A stretch of 28,523 nucleotides of DNA from contig JAKQFZ010000199.1 in NCBI GenBank assembly GCA_029558215.1, positions 1 through 28,523 of the forward strand, given 5' to 3'. Shown here piece by piece: positions 22,540 to 28,523 of this stretch. Below the pieces are notes generated by a model. That model did no database searches. It had not been told where the DNA came from and worked only from the letters and a program-made list of their open reading frames with translations. The stretch comes from Candidatus Omnitrophota bacterium (GTDB lineage Bacteria > Hinthialibacterota > Hinthialibacteria > JAKQFZ01). The position numbers and the translations under genes are program-made. Position 1 is the first letter of the stretch, and every line of letters starts with the position of its first letter.

Positions 22540-24399
22540 ATGGAGACGGTTAATCTCGTCAAGCAAGAGCCGGCGATTTCGGGAAACGCAAGGCTTAACA
22601 AAATGCTTTGGGCACTGGCGTTGCTCCTTCTGGCGGCATTTATCACAGCCGCCACAGATGTCCTGCTCTTCTATCCTCCAGGATGGCGGCTGGAGCAGTT
22701 GCTCCCACGATGGTTGTTCCGATTCCTTCCAACCACACTGGGCGCTCCGCTGATTCTTTCTGGGCTGATTTGGCTACTATGCCGACGACATGACCAGACA
22801 AGGTTTCCCTTCACTCACCTGATTCGAGAGATATGCGAACTGCAGCTCATTTGGTTTTTATTTGAATCGCTGTTCCAGGCGCTTCTTATGAAACAACTTT
22901 TGCTGCCAAAGCACGTCAACCTGTTACGGCCTGTTGTGGCTTCTCTGTTGTTCGTAGCTCTTTCGCGAAGGTTGTTCCTCCTCAATAAGAGGAAGATCCT
23001 GAGGTTTCGCAGTGCTGTTTTGATGATGCTTTCCATGATCTCCTTCGTAATACTGACCCTGTTGATGTGGAAAGAGCAAGAGAGCGATTGGTCTATAAGC
23101 ATAGGCAGTTCGTATGATGTAGGTAATTCCATTCCTCTTATAGTTGGCTGGCACGAGGGATCCGAGAAGATGGCGTGGACGATCACAAGCGTCACGGGAG
23201 AAGCGCAGATCTTCGTTGACGGCACACTCATATACACCTGTGACAAGATAGCAAAAGGATCATTCTCATTTGGTCCCGACGGCAATGGATATGCTTTTGC
23301 TGCGGCGTCTGGAAATGAGTGGCGGATCGTCACCCATGAAAGTGAGAGTGATCTGTACGAACAGGTCACCAATCCCGTCTGGAGTTCAGAATCTGAATGT
23401 GTCTATGCGGTGAAGTCTGCTTCGGAGACTCATGTCTTCTCCAATCAACGCAAAGTTCATTCATTCCAGGGAATTCTTGACAACCGCATCCTTGTCGATC
23501 CCGAAACAAGACATTTCATCTACGCTGGCGGGCAAGAGAGAGACTGGGCGGTGTTTGTGGATCATGCGCCAATTGGGGAAGGCTTCAACACCGTTGCGCT
23601 CAAACTGGCGAAGTTCTGCGGTACGGAAGGGTTCGTTTGGGTTCCCGTAGAACGAGAGGGAGAGTGGTATTTCATATGTTCGGACGGCAGAGAAGAAGGA
23701 CCTTTCCTCGCATTGTCGGGGCTTGCCACGTCATCTGATGAAAGACATCTCGGCTATATTGCATCAAGAGAGCCTGGTCGTTTTGTCGTCGTATTCAATG
23801 GCAAACAGGTGGCAACACACAAGTCAGCGACTGATTTGAGACTCAGTGAAGATGGACAACACTACTGCTACATGTTTCGAGAGGGCAAACAGCGGTTTGT
23901 CATGGCATCGGGAACGCTCTACGGACCCTATGAAAGCGTCATTGGATCGAGCCTGAAACTATCACCTGATGGGAACAGCTGCGCTTTTGTTGCGACAAGG
24001 GATGGTCGGGTTTTCATCGTGCGAGATGGTGAGGAAAACAAACCGGTTGACGATGTTAAGACCAAGACTTTGAAATTCAGCAACGACAGCCGCCGCCTGA
24101 GATATATCGCCAAGTGGGACAAGCGTGAGTTTGTGGTGCTTGATGGCAAGGCTGGACGACTGTTTACTTGGATACCCCCCAACAGCGTTCTCTTCTCGGA
24201 AGACAACAAGGGTATAGCCTACCCTGTGCTCCTGTTCTACAAGACTTTCATGATGTGCAATGAGCGAAGAGGAACCTATCAGTCTTGGATCTACCCTGAG
24301 ACGGTTTCTTTCACTTCGGACCAGACTGTCTCCTATGTCGCATATTCGGAGAAACAGATTCGCATTTGCAGGGAAAGAATCACACGTGATTTCCGGTAA
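22540..24399 (+). CDS. membrane-anchored WD40/PD40-like beta-propeller protein
   Basis: A 619-aa protein. The N-terminal ~180 residues contain about five membrane helices (LWALALLLLAAFITAATDVL; TTLGAPLILSGLIWLLC; LIWFLFESLFQALL; AVLMMLSMISFVILTLLMW). Residues about 190-619 form an extracytoplasmic propeller with repeated TolB-like strands: SFGPDGNGYAFAA, SSDERHLGYIA, LSPDGNSCAFVATRDGRVFIV and SNDSRRLRYIA. Such domains usually bind proteins or sugars. I recognise no enzyme motif and no assigned family role. ATG 22540 has GAGAGG about 8 nt upstream. The preceding ~290 nt show no gene, only a poor promoter-like TTGATA...TCTAAT near 22463-22489. Confidence 0.8.
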   Translation: METVNLVKQEPAISGNARLNKMLWALALLLLAAFITAATDVLLFYPPGWRLEQLLPRWLFRFLPTTLGAPLILSGLIWLLCRRHDQTRFPFTHLIREICELQLIWFLFESLFQALLMKQLLLPKHVNLLRPVVASLLFVALSRRLFLLNKRKILRFRSAVLMMLSMISFVILTLLMWKEQESDWSISIGSSYDVGNSIPLIVGWHEGSEKMAWTITSVTGEAQIFVDGTLIYTCDKIAKGSFSFGPDGNGYAFAAASGNEWRIVTHESESDLYEQVTNPVWSSESECVYAVKSASETHVFSNQRKVHSFQGILDNRILVDPETRHFIYAGGQERDWAVFVDHAPIGEGFNTVALKLAKFCGTEGFVWVPVEREGEWYFICSDGREEGPFLALSGLATSSDERHLGYIASREPGRFVVVFNGKQVATHKSATDLRLSEDGQHYCYMFREGKQRFVMASGTLYGPYESVIGSSLKLSPDGNSCAFVATRDGRVFIVRDGEENKPVDDVKTKTLKFSNDSRRLRYIAKWDKREFVVLDGKAGRLFTWIPPNSVLFSEDNKGIAYPVLLFYKTFMMCNERRGTYQSWIYPETVSFTSDQTVSYVAYSEKQIRICRERITRDFR

Positions 24400-24424
24400 C
24401 TGATATCACTGAGTGTTTGTGAAC

Positions 24425-24453
24425 TTGCATCGCCTGCCGAAGCGTTCTATAAC
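24425..24453 (+). promoter_or_regulatory. sigma70-like promoter of the MauE/DoxX gene
   Basis: TTGCAT (24425-24430), 17 bp, TATAAC (24448-24453). The -10 matches five of six consensus bases. The expected start near 24460 leaves a leader of about 19 nt before ATG 24479, with AAAGG inside it. Confidence 0.45.
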
Positions 24454-24478
24454 TATCCGTCAGTAAGAAAGGTGCATC

Positions 24479-25000
24479 ATGTTCGAGCGTGACAGGAAAC
24501 AGGCTTGTTGTTCAGGGATGATGGAGTGCCCAATATGCCGTGGAATCTGGTGGTTGTTGCGAAATCCCTGGCTGGGTCTGGCTTCTCGGGTCTTCGTCGC
24601 GGCGATCTTCATCTACGCCAGTTTCGACAAGATTGCGCATCCACCGCAGTTTGCCCGCTCCGTGCTCAACTATGAGTTCTTTCCCGTCTGGTCTGTGAAT
24701 CTCATTGCCATCATGGTTCCTTGGATCGAACTGATCGTGGGAATTCTTCTGTTGGTTGGACTCTTCACCTATGCCAGCAATCTGGTCGTATTCGGAATGC
24801 TTTGTTTCTTCTTTGTTCTCATTGCGCAGGCTCTGATGCGCGGACTGGAGATAGACTGCGGTTGCTTTTCCGTCCGTTTGACGGGGCAGATCATGGATTG
24901 GACTTATCTCGTGCGGGATTTGCTGTTCATTGCTTGCAGCGTTCACGTATTCACCGCGCGCAGACTGGTGCTTGCCCTCGACAGACTCCGAGGGGCATAG
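24479..25000 (+). CDS. MauE/DoxX-family membrane protein
   Basis: A 173-aa protein with four membrane helices. RVFVAAIFIYASFDKIAHPPQF and VPWIELIVGILLLVGLF are standard MauE/DoxX blocks. The loop EIDCGCFSV carries the Cys-Gly-Cys pair common in the MauE branch, which is linked to disulfide or thiol redox chemistry in the periplasm. A Cys-rich N-terminus (ACCSGMMECPIC) is unusual and could bind metal or take part in thiol exchange. A partner thioredoxin-like protein is not seen nearby. The start has AAAGG about 8 nt upstream, and the stop lies 2 nt from the convergent transporter gene. Confidence 0.88.
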   Translation: MFERDRKQACCSGMMECPICRGIWWLLRNPWLGLASRVFVAAIFIYASFDKIAHPPQFARSVLNYEFFPVWSVNLIAIMVPWIELIVGILLLVGLFTYASNLVVFGMLCFFFVLIAQALMRGLEIDCGCFSVRLTGQIMDWTYLVRDLLFIACSVHVFTARRLVLALDRLRGA

Positions 25001-25002
25001 AA

Positions 25003-27504
25003 TTATTCCGATTCGTAATGCACCCAGCGTTTCGCCAACTTCAGCTGCACGACAGTCAAACCCAGAATGATGACAAAGAGAACCCATGCCATCGCGCAGG
25101 CATACCCCATGTGCCCGTATCGAAAGGCATTGTTGAAAAGATGATAGACATAGAACAACGTTGAGTTAACCGGCCCGCCTGCAGTCATGACAAAGGCAGC
25201 GTCGAAAATCTGAAACACTCCGATCAAGCCCATCACGAGGTTGAAAAAGATATACGGAGTCAACATGGGAAGCGTGATGTGCAAAAACTGCTTCCACTCG
25301 GAAGCCCCATCTATCGCCGCGGCCTCGTAGTAGTGTTCCGGAATGCCCTTCAGACCGGCAAGCCAGATCAGCATTCCGCCCCCTGCTGTCCACAAACCCA
25401 TCAGGATCAGCGATGGCTTACTCCAAATCTCCGAGCCCAGCCAGTTGGGTCCCTCAAGACCGATCAAACTCAGCGCCTGGTTGATGAAACCGCCGGCAGG
25501 GTTAAAAATCCAAATCCAGAGGATGAACGCCGCCACAGCAGGAACAATGGCGGGCAAGTAGAAAATCGTTCTCCAGACGGAAATGCCACGAATACGAAGA
25601 TTCAGAAGCAACGCAATGGCCAGTGATGCAATCATCCCCAGCGGGACACCGACAACCATGAAGATCGTGTTTCGAAACGCCACAGGGATCAGTTCATCTT
25701 GTGAGAACATCCAACGATAGTTCTCAAACCCAATCCATTTGGCTGGGTTGATGACATCATAGTCGCAGAAGCTCATCAGGATCGAGAACAGAAGTGGGCC
25801 TCCGCCAAAGACGACGAACCCAATAACCCAGGGAGCGACAAACAAATATCCCGCCCACCATTGTGCTCGGAAGTATCCTCCCCTGGAACCCTCGACGAGA
25901 TCGCCTAGTCCCACTTCACGCTTGCGAAACAACAGCCTCGCCAACTGTCGTCGGAATCCCATGCTGGTATCCCAGATAAATGCTCCCAGTGCCAGAAGCA
26001 GAGTCAGGACGGCATACGCGATGAAGAAGTAACTCCAGTTTACTGGCTTACCTTCCCGCGGATGAAGGATCAGATCCAACTCGCGCTGGACGATTGCGGC
26101 TCCGTAATCCAGCGACTCCTTCGGAGTTTTCTTGCGGTAACAGGCTTCTTCAGTCGAAACGACATGGCGCTGCCAGAGCAACTGACCGACAGGCGTTATG
26201 GGTCTGAATCGCGAGAAGGGAAGCAGTGAGATAAAGACCGAGCAACCCTCTTTGATCTTCTCAGGCAGCTTGGTGTTTGAAAGAACGTAATACTGCTGAA
26301 ACTCCTCGTTCAAATCCTTGATAGGCGTTTGCTGCGGGATGAAGAGGCGTCCCTCGGCTTCGACGGCTTCCCGCTCGGACTCAGTCCGAATCCGCCAGGC
26401 ACGGTCGCTGCTCAGGAATCGGATGAACTCCCATGCCGCTTCCTTGTGCTGCGCGTTCACGGGAATCGCCAGAGACCATCCGCCTGTCCATGAGACTGCA
26501 GGCTGTCCGGACTCCTCAAAGTACCTTTCCGATGTCGGCGCTCCGGCAACTCCCACATCAACATCCCTGCCGAACTGTGCCAGAAAGGACATCTGCCAGT
26601 AGCCATCAATTTTCATGGCAATCTTGCCGGTCAGCAGAGGATCGAGTGTGCCTCCCTGAAAACCTGCCTGATAGGCGGAGACGGCCTCATAGCCACCGGC
26701 ATCGTCATAGATATCCACCATGAATTGAAGTGCTTCGACAACGCGCTCTTCGTTGAGCAAACATTGGGTACCGTCCTCGCTCATGAATCGGGCACCGTTC
26801 ATCCAACCGTAGATGTAAAGCCAGGAGTTTCCATAGTTGGGAGCGAAACCCAGTACGCGAACGTTCCCATTGCGGTCTCGCTGCGTCAGCTTCTTGGCGT
26901 ATTCACGAAGCTCCGTCCAGTTCTTTGGGGGAACGGGTTCTCCGCTCTCATCCACAAGCCCCGCTCGTCGGAACAAGTCCTTGTTGTAGAGAAGAGCGCG
27001 GTTGTCAATGCTGATGGGGATGCCGTAGACCTTGCCCTGATAGGTGGCTTCATCCCACGCTGCCTTGTAGTATCGGTCGGGCTCGACCGCGTCGGGATCT
27101 CCTCTCCGCAAATCGTTTTCGATGAAGGAGTCCAGTGGAGTGAACGCGCCACGGGCAGCCCACTCCGCCACGGCAAATCGGTCAAAATAGATCACGTCGG
27201 GAGGCATACCACCCGCCACACTGATCAGGAAGCGCGTTGGATCGCCAACCTGGTCGCGCGCTCCACTTTGCCCAGAAACAACGCGATAGACCGGTTTGGA
27301 GGGATCTTTCTCATGAGCCTTTCGACTTTCGAGTTCGAACGCCATGACCGAGTCCCCCATCGGTCCTGCAATCGGTCCGCCCGGGCCCATGTAGGTGATT
27401 TCCACCACATCTTCGTCGTCGTATTCAAATGTGCGTGACGGCGCCAAGAGCCAAGCCAGCGCCAGGCATCCGAAGATCATCAACACTACTTTCCAACTCT
27501 GCAT
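25003..27504 (-). CDS. sugar-binding protein fused to a MalF-type ABC permease
   Basis: An 833-aa fusion. An N-terminal signal anchor (VVLMIFGCLALAWLLAP) is followed by a family 1 extracellular solute-binding domain (about 30-470: GMPPDVIYFDRFAVAEWAAR; YGIPISIDNRALLYNKDLF; AWEFIRFLSSDRAWRIRTES). A TM helix lies at about 487-509. The permease (about 540-833) begins WAGYLFVAPWVIGFVVFGGG, and its EAA loop, EAAAIDGASEWKQFLHITLP, is near 726. Covalent joining fixes one receptor per permease. ATG 27504 (AGGGG upstream) is preferred over TTG 27531. It follows the DUF1638 gene by 66 nt on the same strand. The partner MalG-type permease may be the one at 13555-15207; no ATPase gene is in the window. 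Confidence 0.92.
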   Translation of the reverse strand: MQSWKVVLMIFGCLALAWLLAPSRTFEYDDEDVVEITYMGPGGPIAGPMGDSVMAFELESRKAHEKDPSKPVYRVVSGQSGARDQVGDPTRFLISVAGGMPPDVIYFDRFAVAEWAARGAFTPLDSFIENDLRRGDPDAVEPDRYYKAAWDEATYQGKVYGIPISIDNRALLYNKDLFRRAGLVDESGEPVPPKNWTELREYAKKLTQRDRNGNVRVLGFAPNYGNSWLYIYGWMNGARFMSEDGTQCLLNEERVVEALQFMVDIYDDAGGYEAVSAYQAGFQGGTLDPLLTGKIAMKIDGYWQMSFLAQFGRDVDVGVAGAPTSERYFEESGQPAVSWTGGWSLAIPVNAQHKEAAWEFIRFLSSDRAWRIRTESEREAVEAEGRLFIPQQTPIKDLNEEFQQYYVLSNTKLPEKIKEGCSVFISLLPFSRFRPITPVGQLLWQRHVVSTEEACYRKKTPKESLDYGAAIVQRELDLILHPREGKPVNWSYFFIAYAVLTLLLALGAFIWDTSMGFRRQLARLLFRKREVGLGDLVEGSRGGYFRAQWWAGYLFVAPWVIGFVVFGGGPLLFSILMSFCDYDVINPAKWIGFENYRWMFSQDELIPVAFRNTIFMVVGVPLGMIASLAIALLLNLRIRGISVWRTIFYLPAIVPAVAAFILWIWIFNPAGGFINQALSLIGLEGPNWLGSEIWSKPSLILMGLWTAGGGMLIWLAGLKGIPEHYYEAAAIDGASEWKQFLHITLPMLTPYIFFNLVMGLIGVFQIFDAAFVMTAGGPVNSTLFYVYHLFNNAFRYGHMGYACAMAWVLFVIILGLTVVQLKLAKRWVHYESE

Positions 27505-27570
27505 CGCAGCCCCTGAAAAGAGAAGAATCAAAACGTATTGTCAGGAATGATAGGAGATTCTACACAAACT

Positions 27571-28347
27571 TCAAGTGCCATCCCCGGCAGTCAGAATTCT
27601 CGAGTCGCTCGCGCGAGCCACGGACTGTCCGGATTGGAGCACCAAAAAGTCCTCTTCTCCCCAGTCCGCGTCCACCAGTCGCTGCAAGAGCGACAAGTCA
27701 CCCTGAAACTCCAGAAAAGACCACTCGCGTTCCAATGCGTCCTTGCGCGCCTCGGTGACATAGTCCCGACGTGTGGGCAGCCCCATATCAATGTAGGCGT
27801 AGCACGAATAGTTCTGAAGCCCATCTCCCAATTGTTCCAGGATGAACTTTGCGTTGTCTTCACCGTACTTGGCTACGTACTGGTCATAGGTGAGATCAAG
27901 TCCTAGTTTCCGCATCACGCTGTCGTGACCGGTATCCTCTTTGTTGGTTCGATCGCGCTCCGTCCAGCCGGTCGTGACAAAGAAGGTGCCTGGATGACTA
28001 AAGAATATCTCGCCGTAGCGCTCCTTGGAACCAAGGAACAGGGTGATACAGTCATGAGCACGCGGAACAACGAGAGGAACGCTCGTTGCCTTCAGACCAA
28101 TAAGTCCGTTGTTGCAGAGCGCAAAGCCCATCGCCACCGCGAAGTAGAGATCGGGATCAGTCGCATCAACAGCCTGTTGCACTCGGCGGCACATTTCCCC
28201 GCTCTCCAGATCATGAAGACCCTGTGTGAGCAGTTCGACATCAACAATGTTTCGGGAGCGGGTGGCGCAATAGTACAACTCTCGGGCGAGCACTTCGCAT
28301 CCGAGGACTCTCAGGCGTCTCTTCTTTTCAACTTCCTTCAGTCGCAC
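27571..28347 (-). CDS. DUF1638-family protein
   Basis: A 258-aa soluble protein. GFALCNNGLIGL, VPLVVPRAHDCITLFLGSKE (about 90-110) and HPGTFFVTTGWTERDR match what I know of DUF1638: a conserved Arg-x-His-Asp-Cys block, then a PGT(F/Y)...GW block. The family has no proven activity, but members are often found near corrinoid methyltransferase genes. The His, Asp and Cys of the RAHDC block look like a metal or catalytic site. The GTG start at 28347 has only a weak ribosome site; the conserved part begins about 10 residues in (LRVLGCEVLARE). It precedes the solute-binding/permease fusion by 66 nt, so the two may be co-transcribed. Confidence 0.82.
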   Translation of the reverse strand: MRLKEVEKKRRLRVLGCEVLARELYYCATRSRNIVDVELLTQGLHDLESGEMCRRVQQAVDATDPDLYFAVAMGFALCNNGLIGLKATSVPLVVPRAHDCITLFLGSKERYGEIFFSHPGTFFVTTGWTERDRTNKEDTGHDSVMRKLGLDLTYDQYVAKYGEDNAKFILEQLGDGLQNYSCYAYIDMGLPTRRDYVTEARKDALEREWSFLEFQGDLSLLQRLVDADWGEEDFLVLQSGQSVARASDSRILTAGDGT

Positions 28348-28382
28348 AGGTCACCGTTCTCTTCTTGTCAAGCCTGCAGAAG

Positions 28383-28411
28383 ATGCTGTTTGAAGGACAG
28401 AGGATTGTCAA
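28383..28411 (-). promoter_or_regulatory. sigma70-like promoter of the DUF1638/transporter unit
   Basis: Minus strand TTGACA (28411-28406, perfect), 17 bp, CAGCAT (28388-28383, three of six). It would start a transcript about 29 nt before the GTG at 28347. A second TTGACA closer to the gene has no fitting -10. The rest of 28412-28523 shows no gene. Confidence 0.4.
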
Positions 28412-28523
28412 GTACGGAAAGCAAACCGGAGTGGGTGTATTGACAAACCCTGTTCTCCGCTGCATCCTAATGTGCGGGCTGAGTGCTGAGTCGCGTTCTC
28501 GGAGTCTGCGTCGCCAGCGTGAC

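Noticed and set aside
28440..28471. Plus-strand promoter at the right edge (TTGACA then CCTAAT)
   Set aside because: The spacing is 20 bp, too long, and no plus-strand gene follows within the window.
1..28523. CRISPR arrays, tRNA or rRNA genes, insertion sequences
   Set aside because: No regularly spaced direct repeats, no cloverleaf or rRNA core sequence, and no transposase-like frame were seen on reading. Only the coil repeat at 17076-17258 recurs.

Overview
This window looks like chromosomal DNA from an uncultured, Gram-negative-type bacterium. By gene content I would place it near the Planctomycetota / Lentisphaerota / Hydrogenedentota / Sumerlaeota grade. The pointers are an exported PQQ-type propeller with an embedded methyltransferase domain, a sugar-binding protein fused to its ABC permease, microcompartment genes, and many cell-surface sugar genes. 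This placement is inference; no rRNA or tRNA gene is present to confirm it. Coding is dense and base composition is moderate throughout. I saw no CRISPR array, insertion sequence or phage gene.

Region 1 (about 1-7,090, minus strand) is a tightly packed operon, read from right to left: a PduS-like cobalamin reductase/electron-transfer protein, a polysaccharide deacetylase, a PduT-like tandem microcompartment shell protein, a DPM1-like glycosyltransferase, a B12-binding-type radical SAM enzyme, an HDOD protein and a GAF protein. Most junctions are overlaps or very short gaps. A promoter-like TTGCGT-N17-TATGAT lies before pduS, and a hairpin terminator lies beyond the GAF gene. No other microcompartment gene is present, so pduS/pduT form an orphan redox module inside what otherwise looks like a surface-sugar, lipid and signalling operon.

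Region 2 (7,200-11,700, plus strand) holds a 10-codon leader ORF coupled to a 1018-aa exported PQQ-propeller/methyltransferase hybrid, a small two-TM protein and an EamA-family transporter. Facing it (11,719-13,440, minus) is an N-acetyl-sugar amidotransferase-like PP-loop enzyme with a HAD phosphatase.

Region 3 (13,555-18,530, plus) holds a MalG-type permease with a ~300-aa extra periplasmic domain, then a coupled pair of coiled-coil proteins. The second of the pair ends in a methyltransferase domain of the O-antigen/polysaccharide-modifying type. Beyond it are a GT39-like membrane glycosyltransferase (minus) and a divergent galactokinase-like GHMP kinase (plus).

Region 4 (21,630-28,523) holds a higBA toxin-antitoxin locus whose toxin gene is broken by a one-base frameshift, a membrane-anchored beta-propeller protein, a MauE/DoxX-type protein, and a minus-strand pair: a DUF1638 protein followed by a solute-binding-protein/MalF fusion. 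That fusion could be the partner of the MalG-like permease about 10 kb away. No ATP-binding subunit is present.

The main themes are surface polysaccharide building and modification, sugar uptake with permeases carrying extra extracytoplasmic domains, and a possible cobalamin/Fe-S redox theme (PduS, PduT, B12-type radical SAM, DUF1638).
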